Positions 1-8,951 are shown, counted from the first letter of the stretch. The stretch is 64,000 nt of DNA from Leucothrix mucor DSM 2157 (GCF_000419525.1 NZ_ATTE01000001.1:1674001-1738000); one strand, 5' to 3'. The notes: generated by a model not told the origin, from the sequence alone. Translations and numbers: made by a program.

Positions 1-205
1 GATTAAGAAAAAAATTCTCAGCAGCGGCCTGCGCGAAGTCAAATCCCATTGGATTGGCGAGCGGGTCATGCACGAGCTGCGGGAGCTGGATGGCGTGGCG
101 TATATTCGCTTTGCGTCGGTGTATCGCAGCTTTAACGACATCGATGAGTTTGTGGAAACCATCAACCTGATGGAACAAAAAGCGGCGACACAATCCGACA
201 ACTGA
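1..205 (+). CDS. nrdR: Transcriptional repressor NrdR, C-terminal part (5' end outside window)
   Basis: The reading frame is open from the window edge and ends at TGA 203-205, giving about 67 residues. The tail includes [13 protein letters not shown], the signature of the ATP-cone domain of NrdR, the zinc-finger/ATP-cone repressor of ribonucleotide reductase genes. The N-terminal zinc ribbon lies outside the window. ribD starts 10 bases downstream, and nrdR-ribD adjacency is standard in Gammaproteobacteria, which supports the call. Identification is firm; the 5' end cannot be judged. Confidence 0.93.
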   Translation, partial: IKKKILSSGLREVKSHWIGERVMHELRELDGVAYIRFASVYRSFNDIDEFVETINLMEQKAATQSDN

Positions 206-215
206 AGATTCTGCC

Positions 216-1367
216 ATGCACTCTGACCAATATTCTCTGAACGCTACCACGCACCTGTCATTTATGGCACGCGCGATTACGCTTGCCCGCAAAGGTCAGT
301 ACACTACGCACCCCAATCCTCGGGTTGGTTGTGTCTTGGTTAAAGATGAGCAGGTCATTGCAGAAGGCTATCATCAGCGCGCTGGTGGCCCACATGCCGA
401 AGTCGTGGCCTTACGCGCGGCTGGCGATGCGGCTAAAGGCGCAACCGCCTATGTCACTTTAGAGCCTTGCTCCCATACCGGTAGAACGCCGCCTTGTGCC
501 GATGCATTGGTCCGTGCTGGCGTCAGTATTGTCGTGATTGCAATGCAAGACCCTAATCCTTGTGTTGCCGGTAGTGGCATTGCTCGCTTAAAAGCCGCTG
601 GCATCCAAGTCATTTATGGCGTGATGGAAGCCGAAGCCCGCGCACTCAATCCGGGATTCATCCGGCGTATGGAGCATGGCTTGCCATTTGTTCGTCTAAA
701 AATGGCGACCAGCCTAGATGGCCGTACTGCCTTAGCCTCTGGAGAAAGCAAATGGATTACGGGCGCCGCTGCGCGACGTGATGTGCAATTCTGGCGTGCC
801 CGTAGCGATGCGATTCTAACCGGTATCAATACCGTTCTAGCCGATGACCCATCTTTGAATGTGCGCCTAAGCGCTCAAGAGCTTGGGATTGAAGGCGAAG
901 TCATTCAACCGATTCGCGTGATTATGGATTCACAATTGCGCTGCCCGCCTGACATTAAACTCTTAAGCTTGCCCGGTGAAACGCTGATCTACACCAAGCG
1001 CTATAACTCCGATAAGGTTTATGAGTTAGAGCAGGCTGGCGCTACCGTCGTGGTATTGGAAAGTGCCGACCCAACCGCGCGTTTATCACTGGAAGCTGTG
1101 CTGCGCGACTTGGCAAAGCGCGAAGTGAATGAAATCCATATTGAAGCAGGCTCCATCCTTGCAGGCCAGTTACTGGAAACCGGCATGGCGAGTGAGCTAT
1201 TATTATACATGGCGCCGAATATACTCGGCAGCGATGCCATGGGGGCCTTCCGATTACCCAACTTGCAGCAGATGCAGGACAGAATTAACCTGAAAATTCA
1301 GGATATTCGTGCAATTGGTGAAGATTGGCGTATCATAGCCGCCCTTGAACAAACACAGGTTGTATAG
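216..1367 (+). CDS. ribD: Bifunctional riboflavin deaminase/reductase RibD
   Basis: Carries out the second and third steps of riboflavin synthesis: deamination of the pyrimidine from GTP ring opening, then NADPH-dependent reduction of the ribosyl side chain. The 383 residues match the usual fused length. The N-terminal deaminase half (about 1-145) shows the zinc motif H60-A-E62 with C85 and C94 in PCxxxxxxxxPC. The reductase half starts around residue 150 (VRLKMATSLDGRTA) and contains the NADPH-site stretch ILTGINTVLADDPSL. The stop abuts the ATG of riboflavin synthase, so the two are co-transcribed and probably translationally coupled. Confidence 0.97.
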   Translation: MHSDQYSLNATTHLSFMARAITLARKGQYTTHPNPRVGCVLVKDEQVIAEGYHQRAGGPHAEVVALRAAGDAAKGATAYVTLEPCSHTGRTPPCADALVRAGVSIVVIAMQDPNPCVAGSGIARLKAAGIQVIYGVMEAEARALNPGFIRRMEHGLPFVRLKMATSLDGRTALASGESKWITGAAARRDVQFWRARSDAILTGINTVLADDPSLNVRLSAQELGIEGEVIQPIRVIMDSQLRCPPDIKLLSLPGETLIYTKRYNSDKVYELEQAGATVVVLESADPTARLSLEAVLRDLAKREVNEIHIEAGSILAGQLLETGMASELLLYMAPNILGSDAMGAFRLPNLQQMQDRINLKIQDIRAIGEDWRIIAALEQTQVV

Positions 1368-2027
1368 ATGTTTACCGGGATTATTCAAGCCGTAGGTACC
1401 ATACGCACACTCCGCGAAAAAGGCGGCGATGTCGCGCTACATGTGGGCACTGGCAAGCTCAAAATGAGCAATGTCGCACTGGGCGATAGTATCGCAGTGA
1501 ATGGCGTTTGCCTGACTGCTGTGCAGTTAAGTGACGATGGCTTTGTCGCTGATGTCTCGCGCGAAACCTTATCGCTAACCTCCTTAGGCCAGCTCAGTAC
1601 CGGCTCTTCTGTGAACCTCGAAAAAGCCCTGACCCTGCAAGACCATTTAGGTGGTCATTTGGTGAGTGGCCATGTCGATGGCTTAGGCATTGTCGAAGCG
1701 CGCCGTCACGATGCACGCTCCGAGTGGTTCCGCTTACAAGTCCCTGCTGAATTAGCAAAATACATTGCGGCCAAAGGCTCCATCACGATTGATGGCGTGA
1801 GCCTGACCGTCAACCGCGTGGATGGCTGCGCGTTTGAAATCAATATCGTTCCCCATACCTTGCAGGAAACCGTTATCGGCACCTATCAAGCGGGTACGAA
1901 AGTCAATCTTGAGGTCGATCTGGTAGCGCGTTATCTTGAACGCTTGCTGCAGGGCGACCAAGCTGCAATCAGCAGTTCAGGCCAAGGTGGAATCACCGAG
2001 GCATTTCTCGCCGAACACGGCTTCTAA
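1368..2027 (+). CDS. ribE: Riboflavin synthase, alpha subunit
   Basis: Catalyses dismutation of two 6,7-dimethyl-8-ribityllumazine molecules to riboflavin and the pyrimidine precursor. The 219-residue protein begins with the family hallmark MFTGIIQAVG and has two tandem lumazine-binding barrels, about 1-97 and 98-200; the second begins near GHLVSGHVDG. The ATG lies immediately after the ribD stop. Some databases name this gene ribC. Nothing is missing from the family pattern. Confidence 0.96.
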   Translation: MFTGIIQAVGTIRTLREKGGDVALHVGTGKLKMSNVALGDSIAVNGVCLTAVQLSDDGFVADVSRETLSLTSLGQLSTGSSVNLEKALTLQDHLGGHLVSGHVDGLGIVEARRHDARSEWFRLQVPAELAKYIAAKGSITIDGVSLTVNRVDGCAFEINIVPHTLQETVIGTYQAGTKVNLEVDLVARYLERLLQGDQAAISSSGQGGITEAFLAEHGF

Positions 2028-2044
2028 AAAGCGTTAAAATCACT

Positions 2045-3163
2045 ATGTTCAATTCCATAGAAGAAATCATCGAAGACCTCGCCAATGGCAAAATGGTCAT
2101 TATTGTTGATGATGAAGACAGAGAGAACGAAGGCGACTTCCTGATGGTGTCCTCAAAGGTACGCCCGCAGGACATCAACTTTATGGTGACCCACGGTCGT
2201 GGCTTGGTGTGTATGACCATGCGCCGTGAGCGCTGCAAGCAGTTAGATCTGCCACTGATGGTATCTGCCACTAATGATGTTCATGGCACTAATTTTACGG
2301 TGTCGATTGAAGCCTCAGAAGGTGTAACGACGGGTATCTCTGCCTATGATCGCTCGCTGACCGTACACGCGGCAGTAGCACCGGATGCAACGCCGGCGTC
2401 GATCGTACAGCCTGGCCATATTTTCCCGATTATGGCGCAGCCTGGTGGCGTACTGACTCGTGCGGGCCATACGGAAGCGGGTTGTGATTTAGCGGCATTG
2501 GCAGGCTACGAGCCTTCTGCCGTGATTGTCGAAATCCTGAACGAAGATGGCACCATGGCTCGCCGTGATGATTTGGTTGGCATTGCTGAAAAGCACCAGC
2601 TGAAGATCGGCACCATTGAAGATCTGATTCGCTACCGTCTGGATAACGAGACAACGGTAAACCGTGTGTATGAAAAGACCATTGACACGGCACACGGCGA
2701 ATTCAATCTGATTGCTTATCAGGATATTGCCAGCAACCAAACGCATCTGGCGTTGGTCAAAGGCGAGATCAGCGAAGATGATGAGGTGCTGACACGGGTG
2801 CATCTGGAAGATTCTGTGTGTGACTTGCTGTCGATGCGTGGCCCCGGAATGGGCTGGCCGCTGCAAGACGCAATGAAAACAATCAATGAAGCCGGCAAAG
2901 GCGTGGTTGTAATTTTACGCGAAGAGCGCACAAAGGTTGATATACTGGCACGCTTAGAGCAACTGGATGTGATTGCCGAAAGTCAGTCAGAAAAGCAACC
3001 AGAAGACAAAAAAGGCACGCCAGCAGAGCTACGTACCTACGGAATTGGTGCACAGATCTTATTGGATTTGGGCGTTCGCAAAATGTGCGTAATGAGTGCG
3101 CCGATGCACTTAAGCGGCATCGCCGGATTCGGGCTTGAGATAACCGGTTACAGACAGGAATAA
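2045..3163 (+). CDS. ribB: DHBP synthase with degenerate GTP cyclohydrolase II domain (RibBX-type)
   Basis: The N-terminal part (about 1-200) is 3,4-dihydroxy-2-butanone-4-phosphate synthase, with DDEDRENEGDF near residues 27-37 and HTEAGCDLAALAG; it makes the four-carbon unit for lumazine. The C-terminal part (about 205-372) aligns with GTP cyclohydrolase II (RVH, then EAGKGVVVILREE). However, the zinc motif CxTGDxxxSxRCDC is replaced by EDSVCDLLSMRGPG, and the conserved catalytic RAYALQDQG stretch is gone. This half should not open GTP, so a separate ribA is expected elsewhere. Automated tools usually call such genes bifunctional RibBA. Confidence 0.93.
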   Translation: MFNSIEEIIEDLANGKMVIIVDDEDRENEGDFLMVSSKVRPQDINFMVTHGRGLVCMTMRRERCKQLDLPLMVSATNDVHGTNFTVSIEASEGVTTGISAYDRSLTVHAAVAPDATPASIVQPGHIFPIMAQPGGVLTRAGHTEAGCDLAALAGYEPSAVIVEILNEDGTMARRDDLVGIAEKHQLKIGTIEDLIRYRLDNETTVNRVYEKTIDTAHGEFNLIAYQDIASNQTHLALVKGEISEDDEVLTRVHLEDSVCDLLSMRGPGMGWPLQDAMKTINEAGKGVVVILREERTKVDILARLEQLDVIAESQSEKQPEDKKGTPAELRTYGIGAQILLDLGVRKMCVMSAPMHLSGIAGFGLEITGYRQE

Positions 3164-3170
3164 TTGAAAT

Positions 3171-3647
3171 ATGAGTAATGTTAAAGAATACGTTGGTGAC
3201 TTCACACCCAATAAAGCGAAGTACGGCATCGCGGTCGCTCGCTTCAATGGCTTTGTGGTTGAAAGCTTGGTAGCAGGCGCAATTGACGCCTTAGTTCGTC
3301 ACGGCGTTGATGAAAAAGACATTGAAATCACTCGGGTACCGGGCGCATTTGAATTGCCATTGATTGCTCAGCACATGGCTCAAAGCAAAAAGTACGATGC
3401 AGTGATTGCCTTAGGCGCAGTGATTCGTGGCAGCACGCCACATTTTGATATCGTTGCAAATGAGTCGGCTAAAGGCCTGTCGGCGGTTGGCTTACAGTCT
3501 GGCCTGCCAGTGGTTAATGGCATCCTGACAACTGACTCTATTGAGCAAGCTATTGAGCGTTGCGGCACTAAAGCCGGTAACAAAGGTGCGGAAGCGGCTC
3601 TGACAGCGCTTGAAATGGTATCTCTGATTAAGAAATTCAATGACTGA
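3171..3647 (+). CDS. ribH: 6,7-dimethyl-8-ribityllumazine synthase
   Basis: Condenses the ribitylaminopyrimidine with the butanone phosphate to give lumazine, the substrate of riboflavin synthase. At 158 residues it has normal length. Visible motifs are [10 protein letters not shown] near residue 55 and [22 protein letters not shown], which contains the catalytic histidine of the TPHFD segment. It starts 7 bases after ribB, and its last 8 bases overlap the nusB start (ATGACTGA), so it is part of the same transcript. Confidence 0.97.
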   Translation: MSNVKEYVGDFTPNKAKYGIAVARFNGFVVESLVAGAIDALVRHGVDEKDIEITRVPGAFELPLIAQHMAQSKKYDAVIALGAVIRGSTPHFDIVANESAKGLSAVGLQSGLPVVNGILTTDSIEQAIERCGTKAGNKGAEAALTALEMVSLIKKFND

Positions 3648-4104
3648 AATAACTCCCAATATGCAGCTGGTCACCCAGCGGCAGTTAGCCCGTAAGCTGG
3701 CGATGATCGCGGTTTACCAATGGCAAATGACCAACAATACGTATCAGGATATCTATCTGGCAATTCAGGACGATCGTGATTTGTCCAAAGATTTCCGTCG
3801 CTGTGACCCAGTCTATTTTCAGTCTTTGGTTCGCCATGTGATTGATAATACCGAAACTGTTGATGCGCATTTCTTGCCATTGCTGGATCGTGGTGTTGAT
3901 CAGCTGGATCAGATTGAACTGGCGGCTTTACGCATTGGTATTACTGAACTTCAGCACCACCTTGAAGTGCCTTACAAGGTCGTAGTGAATGAAGCGGTAA
4001 ACCTAACCAAGAAATTTGGTGCGGATCAGGCGCATAAGTTTGTAAACGGTGTACTGGATAAGCTGTCGAAGACACTTCGCGCAGCGGAAACCGGTCAATC
4101 GTGA
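3640..4104 (+). CDS. nusB: Transcription antitermination factor NusB
   Basis: A small all-helical RNA-binding protein that joins NusE (S10) at boxA in rRNA antitermination. The 154 residues contain [18 protein letters not shown] near the N-terminus and [12 protein letters not shown] plus [17 protein letters not shown] and [10 protein letters not shown] in the C-terminal half, all family signatures. It overlaps ribH by 8 bases, the usual arrangement in Gammaproteobacteria. It does not act in riboflavin synthesis despite its position. Confidence 0.96.
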   Translation: MTEITPNMQLVTQRQLARKLAMIAVYQWQMTNNTYQDIYLAIQDDRDLSKDFRRCDPVYFQSLVRHVIDNTETVDAHFLPLLDRGVDQLDQIELAALRIGITELQHHLEVPYKVVVNEAVNLTKKFGADQAHKFVNGVLDKLSKTLRAAETGQS

Positions 4105-4124
4105 TCTGCGATTTAGGTATTTAA

Positions 4125-5075
4125 ATGGCGGGCGAGTTTGATTTAATCGCCCGCTATTTTAGCTGGCCTGCGCACTCAGATAGCGTCAACCTCAGTGTTG
4201 GCGACGATGCTGCCTTATTGGATATATCCCCCAACCACCAACTGACCGTTTCGGTCGACACTTTGGTTCCCGGTGTACATTTTCCTGTTGATACCTCGCC
4301 TTATGATATTGGCCACAAAGCGCTCAGCGTAAATGTGAGCGATATCGCCGCAATGGGTGGTGAGCCTCGCTGGTTTACACTGGCACTGACATTACCCACT
4401 TATGATACTGCTTGGCTAGAAGGCTTTTCCGCCGGCTTACGCGCTGCTGCAGAAAGCTATGGCGTAGATTTAATTGGTGGCGACACCACCCGTGGCCCAC
4501 AAACCATTAGTATCCAAATCATGGGTGAAACACCCGTCAGCCAAGCCTTACGCCGTAGTGCAGGTCAGATGGGCGATATTCTGTATACCACGGCAACCAC
4601 AGGCGATGCAGCAGCAGGATTGGCTATTTATCTGGAACAACTTTCGGAATTATCAGCGCCGCAACAATACTGCCTGGATCGACTCAATCGACCTACAGCA
4701 CGTGTTGCAGAGAGTCGTGTGATTCGTGACTATGCCAATGCCTGTATTGATGTGTCGGATGGTTTGTTACAGGATTTATCGCATATCCTGAAAGTTTCGG
4801 ACTGCGGTGCGACCATTTACACCGATCAAATAAAATTCTCCCCAGCCTTAAAGCCGTTATACAATCACCAACAATGCCTGAGCTTTGCACTCACCGGCGG
4901 CGATGATTACGAGCTGCTATTTAGCGTGCCACAGGTAAAAAGCAAAGCATTTGAACAAGCCATGCAGCAATCCGGCTATACTTATCAGGCGATTGGTAAG
5001 CTGACTGCAAACAGTGGCTTGATTCGCGACCGACAAGGCAACCCATTAACCGCAACCGGCTTTCAGCATTTCTAA
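4125..5075 (+). CDS. thiL: Thiamine-monophosphate kinase
   Basis: Phosphorylates thiamine monophosphate to thiamine pyrophosphate with ATP, the last step of the pathway; the TMP could come from the ThiE encoded near 28 kb. The 316-residue protein shows the PurM-like fold signatures: GDDAALLD near residues 26-33, SVDTLVPGVHF, ALSVNVSDIAAMGG, LIGGDTTRGP, a CIDVSDGLLQDL segment and a late TGGDDYELLF. The stop shares one base with the pgpA start (TAATG), indicating coupling. Confidence 0.96.
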   Translation: MAGEFDLIARYFSWPAHSDSVNLSVGDDAALLDISPNHQLTVSVDTLVPGVHFPVDTSPYDIGHKALSVNVSDIAAMGGEPRWFTLALTLPTYDTAWLEGFSAGLRAAAESYGVDLIGGDTTRGPQTISIQIMGETPVSQALRRSAGQMGDILYTTATTGDAAAGLAIYLEQLSELSAPQQYCLDRLNRPTARVAESRVIRDYANACIDVSDGLLQDLSHILKVSDCGATIYTDQIKFSPALKPLYNHQQCLSFALTGGDDYELLFSVPQVKSKAFEQAMQQSGYTYQAIGKLTANSGLIRDRQGNPLTATGFQHF

Positions 5076-5590
5076 TGACTCATTCAAATACACCAGCGCC
5101 ACAAAAACCGACGCAAGCCGAGCTAGCCAGTATGGTTATGCGCAACCCCATTCACATTTTAGCGTTTGGTTTTGGTAGCGGCTTAGCGCCTTTTGCACCG
5201 GGTACTTTTGGAACAGTCGCAGCTGTCTTGCTATATCTGATGTTTCAATCGTTAGATGTGGTGACTTACTGCTTGCTAACGGCTGTAGTGTGTGTGGTTG
5301 GAATTTGGATTTGTGGACGCTCATCGGAGATGCTGGGCGTGCATGATCATTCTGGGATTGTATGGGATGAGTTTGCAGGCTACTTCATTACGATGATCGC
5401 TGCGCCCGCGGGCTGGGTCTGGATTATTATCGGATTTGCCTTGTTCAGGCTGTTTGATATTTTAAAGCCATGGCCCATCAAATGGGTCGACCAGAAAGTG
5501 CATGGCGGTTTAGGCATCATGCTGGATGACATTCTGGCTGGCTTTATTTCTTTGGCGATTTTACAGGTGCTGGCTTACTTTTTCGCTTAA
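5075..5590 (+). CDS. pgpA: Phosphatidylglycerophosphatase A
   Basis: An inner-membrane phosphatase that dephosphorylates phosphatidylglycerophosphate to phosphatidylglycerol. The 171 residues start with a hydrophilic stretch, then GFGSGLAPFAPGTFGT (family motif), several hydrophobic helices, HDHSGIVWDEFAGYFITM and FRLFDILKPWPIKWVDQ, where the acidic catalytic residues sit. It ends the nrdR-to-pgpA transcription unit and is followed by a hairpin at 5608-5634. Confidence 0.96.
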   Translation: MTHSNTPAPQKPTQAELASMVMRNPIHILAFGFGSGLAPFAPGTFGTVAAVLLYLMFQSLDVVTYCLLTAVVCVVGIWICGRSSEMLGVHDHSGIVWDEFAGYFITMIAAPAGWVWIIIGFALFRLFDILKPWPIKWVDQKVHGGLGIMLDDILAGFISLAILQVLAYFFA

Positions 5591-5607
5591 GACCTTACCC
5601 ATGACAA

Positions 5608-5634
5608 GCCTTGATTCGAATGGTGTATCAAGGC
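5608..5634. terminator. Hairpin between convergent genes, likely bidirectional terminator
   Basis: GCCTTGAT at 5608-5615 pairs with ATCAAGGC at 5627-5634 around an 11-base loop, lying between the ends of pgpA (+) and the MetE-like gene (-). There is no strong T tract on either side, so termination is inferred from structure and position only. Confidence 0.45.
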
Positions 5635-5646
5635 CTGACTCAACGC

Positions 5647-6645
5647 TTAAGCCACTTGCTTGGCAGGGCGCTTTACATCATCCGGACGGTTAGAGCGTGG
5701 CAAACGTACCGGCTGAGAGAACCCAGCTTCAGTTAGCGCCTTAGCCAAGGTATTTAACTCACGGATTTTCTGCAACACAAAGGCATTCTCAGCTGTTGCC
5801 GTGCCGGCAACTTCCGCATCCATATCTTCAACCGGCAAGTGCTGGAATGACAGATTAGTCGCTAACCATAAACGCTCTTTCAAGCGCTTAGCGAATGGTT
5901 GCAGGCGAGCTAATAAATCGCCCAAATCTGCTTTTACCAAAGACTCTGCACTGACTACGCCTAGCGATAAAATCTTATGGCGTGGCAACCAATCAATCAC
6001 GCGCAATACTTGCTCTGGCGCACGACAAGCATCAATGTGCAGCGCCTGTACGGGCAACTGAGCGGCCAGCTGTAAATTCTTATTCAATGCACCAAAGCTA
6101 CTAGCCACCATGATTTTAACCGGCGCACGCTGTAATCTGAAATAGCTGCTGCGGTAAGCATGCGTCCATTCACGGCTCAGCGGCTGCGATAACATTGGCT
6201 CATCCAACTGCAACCAAGGCAGTTTTGTTTCGCCTAGTTTGCTTAGCAATTTAGCGTATAAAGGCAGAACTTTATCTAGCAGCGCTAAACGCTGTGAATC
6301 ATCCGTACACTCAACAGACCAGACCAAGCTAACCGGACCAAGGATAACCGCTTTGCACTGGTAGCCGGCTTTCGCCACGCGCTCAACCTGTGCCACTAAC
6401 TCGCTGGCATCTAATGTCAGTGCTGCGTCATTAGTCATTACTGGCGCATTGTAATACTGCGTGCTATCGAACCACTCACGGCTCTTAGTTGCAGTCTGCT
6501 CCAAACCAAACAGGTGGTGATTAAACGCCAGCTGCTCGGTTACACTGCCAGCTTGCAAGGTTAACCAATCAGTGTGCACACGCTCATTAGCCGGGGCGAG
6601 TGTAGCGGCGGTATAAACCTGGCCTAATGTGTGTGTGGTAATCAT
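5647..6645 (-). CDS. Stand-alone MetE N-terminal-domain protein
   Basis: The 332 residues align with the N-terminal barrel of cobalamin-independent methionine synthase (MetE): HTLG at the start, WFDSTQYYNAPV, KAVILGPVSLVWSVE, LDKVLPLYAKLL, LQLDEPMLSQPL, LPVQALHIDACRAPE and ERLWLATNLSFQHLPV. The catalytic C-terminal barrel with the zinc ligands (His, Cys, Glu, Cys) is entirely absent, and the stop follows directly. Part of the N-terminal lysine-rich folate-binding segment of full MetE is also missing. It therefore cannot be a complete methionine synthase. It faces a MetR-like regulator across a 107-base gap holding an inverted repeat. Its role is unknown: a partner of a separate catalytic half, or a repurposed domain. 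Confidence 0.85.
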   Translation of the reverse strand: MITTHTLGQVYTAATLAPANERVHTDWLTLQAGSVTEQLAFNHHLFGLEQTATKSREWFDSTQYYNAPVMTNDAALTLDASELVAQVERVAKAGYQCKAVILGPVSLVWSVECTDDSQRLALLDKVLPLYAKLLSKLGETKLPWLQLDEPMLSQPLSREWTHAYRSSYFRLQRAPVKIMVASSFGALNKNLQLAAQLPVQALHIDACRAPEQVLRVIDWLPRHKILSLGVVSAESLVKADLGDLLARLQPFAKRLKERLWLATNLSFQHLPVEDMDAEVAGTATAENAFVLQKIRELNTLAKALTEAGFSQPVRLPRSNRPDDVKRPAKQVA

Positions 6646-6716
6646 AAATGGTCCTTAAATTTGCTGTCTGTTAGTCTATGATTGCAGTTTACAGCGATAG
6701 ATTGATGATGAATAAT

Positions 6717-6734
6717 GATAGTTACACAACTATC
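6717..6734. promoter_or_regulatory. Inverted repeat in divergent promoter, candidate MetR-like operator
   Basis: GATAGTT (6717-6723) and AACTATC (6728-6734) form a perfect 7-base inverted repeat around ACAC, 19 bases before the regulator ATG. LysR-type regulators normally bind such imperfect dyads in divergent promoters and control both themselves and the facing gene. The sequence is not the E. coli MetR consensus TGAA-N5-TTCA, so assignment rests on position. Confidence 0.4.
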
Positions 6735-6752
6735 CATGAGCAGAACTAATCA

Positions 6753-7640
6753 ATGATAGAGCGCATTCACTTACAGATCATTCTCGCTTTGCATCAGTAC
6801 AAGACACTGACCGCCGCCGCCAGCTCACTAAATCTCTCGCAATCCGCGCTATCACACCAGATCAAACACTTAGAAGAGCGCTTAGGCGCTAAATTGTGGC
6901 AAAAAGAAGGGCGTCTATTGCGCTTAACCCAGCCCGGCGAGCAATTACTTAGCTGTGCGCAAAGCGTGATACCGGTATTGCAGCGGACCGAGCAGACTCT
7001 GCAAGCCTACGCAGAAGGGCGTCAGGGGAACTTGCGTATAGGCGTGGAGTGTTATCCCTGCTATGAGTGGCTAACGCGGGTAATTGCGGACTTTTTACAA
7101 GCCTCGCCAGATGTCGATGTGGATATTGTGCAGAAGTTTCAGTTTTCCGGTGTTGAGGGCTTACTGAATCACTCGGTCGACTTACTGATTACGCCTGACC
7201 CCTTTGAAAACCCATCGCTGATTTTTGAAGATTTGTTTGATTATGAATTGGTGCTGATGGTGGCTAAAGATCATCCGCTGGCTGATGTGGAGTATTGCAC
7301 CCCGCCAATGCTATCTGATCAAACCTTGATATTATTTCCAGTGCCAATTGATCGATTGGATATTTACACCGAGTTTTTGATACCTGCGCACGTCAGTCCA
7401 AAAGCGCAGAAATTCACAGAGTCGATTGAAATGATGTTGCAGTTGACCGTCTGCCAGCGCGGTGTGTTTACGCTACCGCGCTGGCTGGCAAATCATTACT
7501 GTGAGCAATATCCACTTAAGCCCGTAAAACTGGGTAAAGAGGGCGTCTATAAAACGCTGTTTGCTGCCTTCAAAAAGATCGATATTGAAACACCGTATAT
7601 CCATAGCTTTTTAGAGCTGGGAAAGCAAAAACAGCTTTAA
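6753..7640 (+). CDS. LysR-family regulator, MetR-like
   Basis: A 295-residue LysR-type regulator. The winged helix-turn-helix is at about residues 1-60 (TLTAAASSLNLSQSALSHQIKHLEERLGAKLW), followed by an effector domain that begins LRIGVECYPCYEWL. That stretch corresponds to the MetR segment that senses homocysteine. It is divergent from the MetE-domain gene, the same arrangement as metR-metE in enterics, which strengthens the MetR-like call. Whether it responds to homocysteine and controls only the neighbour is inferred. Confidence 0.82.
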   Translation: MIERIHLQIILALHQYKTLTAAASSLNLSQSALSHQIKHLEERLGAKLWQKEGRLLRLTQPGEQLLSCAQSVIPVLQRTEQTLQAYAEGRQGNLRIGVECYPCYEWLTRVIADFLQASPDVDVDIVQKFQFSGVEGLLNHSVDLLITPDPFENPSLIFEDLFDYELVLMVAKDHPLADVEYCTPPMLSDQTLILFPVPIDRLDIYTEFLIPAHVSPKAQKFTESIEMMLQLTVCQRGVFTLPRWLANHYCEQYPLKPVKLGKEGVYKTLFAAFKKIDIETPYIHSFLELGKQKQL

Positions 7641-7679
7641 GCCTATGGCTCTGTGCCTGCAAAGAAGCAACTTTAACAA

Positions 7680-8951
7680 TTATTCCCAAGGCTGCTCGCG
7701 AGTACGAACCACCAAATCATTCTCCAACGTACGATGCACCGGACAACGATCTGCAATCTCAATCAACCGCTTGCGCTGCGCCTCGGTCAAATCGCCTTTA
7801 AGCTCAATATCGCGAGTAATGCGTTCGATTTTTCCGCTTTGGCCTTCACAGTCGGCGCAATCATCGGTATGAATACGCTCATGCTTTAGGCGCACATTGA
7901 TATCTTCCAACGGGATTTTCTTGTGATTGGCATACATGCGAATCGTCATCGACGTGCAGGAGCCTAATGCCATTAACAGCAAATCATAAGGACTTGGGCC
8001 AAGGTTGCGACCACCAAAACTGACCGGCTCATCGGATAACACATGATGGTCTTCGGTATACAAACCACGCAGGAACTTTTGGTCCTTTTCAGTCACCAGT
8101 ACTTCGCCATGCTCCAAGGTTTTCACCAAGGCTGGAACATTTTCAGACATGGTCAGCTGTACAGCCTCATCCGAATCCAGCGGCGCTTCATCTAAATAAC
8201 GATCAGCCCAGCTAGCCAGCGTCTGTGCCACAAACTCAGCGTCAGCGGCTTTGGATAACATATGATCTGCATGATCCAGCGAAATAAAGCTCTTTGGATG
8301 CTTGGCCGCCTTGTAAATTCTAGCTGCTTCATCAACCGATACAATGTTATCAATCGGTGAATGAAATACCATCAGCGGGCGGCGTAGGTGGCCAATATGC
8401 TCAACATCAGCATGAGCGCGTAAATCATCCAGCAGCTGCTTTTGAACGTTAAATTTGCGTCCGCCAATATTGACTTCTGCTTTGCCATTGGCCTCCAGTT
8501 CACTCTGTGAGCCGGTAAACAAATGTTGTACGTGATCAGCGGTTGCTGGTGCGCCAATCGTCGCTAACGCTTTAATTGATGGCATACGATCAACTGCGCT
8601 TAGGATCGCGGCTCCACCTAGACTGTGCCCAATCAATAATTGCGGTGCTTTAAAGTCGCGCTCCATCATGGCAGTGGCAGCCAGCAAATCATCCACATTG
8701 GAGGAGAAGTTGGTGTTGCCAAAATCCCCGTCGCTATTGCCTAAGCCCGTGAAGTCAAAGCGAAATACCGCAATGCCATGCTTGGTTAATGCGCGTGAAA
8801 TTCGTGAGGCAGCAGCGATATCCTTACCGCAAGTAAAGCAGTGGGCAAACAGCGCGTAGCTGCGAATGGCAGAACCTTCTGCGGGCGTTTCCATTAAGCC
8901 AGCTAATTGCTGACCTTGGGCGTTATCAAACGTGACTTTTTGGCGGGGCAT
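7680..8951 (-). CDS. Alpha/beta hydrolase-OsmC fusion protein
   Basis: The 423 residues join two domains. The N-terminal alpha/beta hydrolase (about 1-250) has the nucleophile elbow GHSLGG and a late SLDHADHML segment carrying the likely catalytic His. The C-terminal OsmC/Ohr-type domain (about 270-423) has the two conserved cysteines, in MALGSCTSMTIR and IADRCPVHRTLEN, that reduce organic hydroperoxides in this family. This fusion recurs in proteobacteria. A plausible role is hydrolysis plus peroxide reduction, perhaps of acylated or fatty hydroperoxides; the substrate is not shown. No signal peptide, so cytoplasmic. Confidence 0.9.
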   Translation of the reverse strand: MPRQKVTFDNAQGQQLAGLMETPAEGSAIRSYALFAHCFTCGKDIAAASRISRALTKHGIAVFRFDFTGLGNSDGDFGNTNFSSNVDDLLAATAMMERDFKAPQLLIGHSLGGAAILSAVDRMPSIKALATIGAPATADHVQHLFTGSQSELEANGKAEVNIGGRKFNVQKQLLDDLRAHADVEHIGHLRRPLMVFHSPIDNIVSVDEAARIYKAAKHPKSFISLDHADHMLSKAADAEFVAQTLASWADRYLDEAPLDSDEAVQLTMSENVPALVKTLEHGEVLVTEKDQKFLRGLYTEDHHVLSDEPVSFGGRNLGPSPYDLLLMALGSCTSMTIRMYANHKKIPLEDINVRLKHERIHTDDCADCEGQSGKIERITRDIELKGDLTEAQRKRLIEIADRCPVHRTLENDLVVRTREQPWE

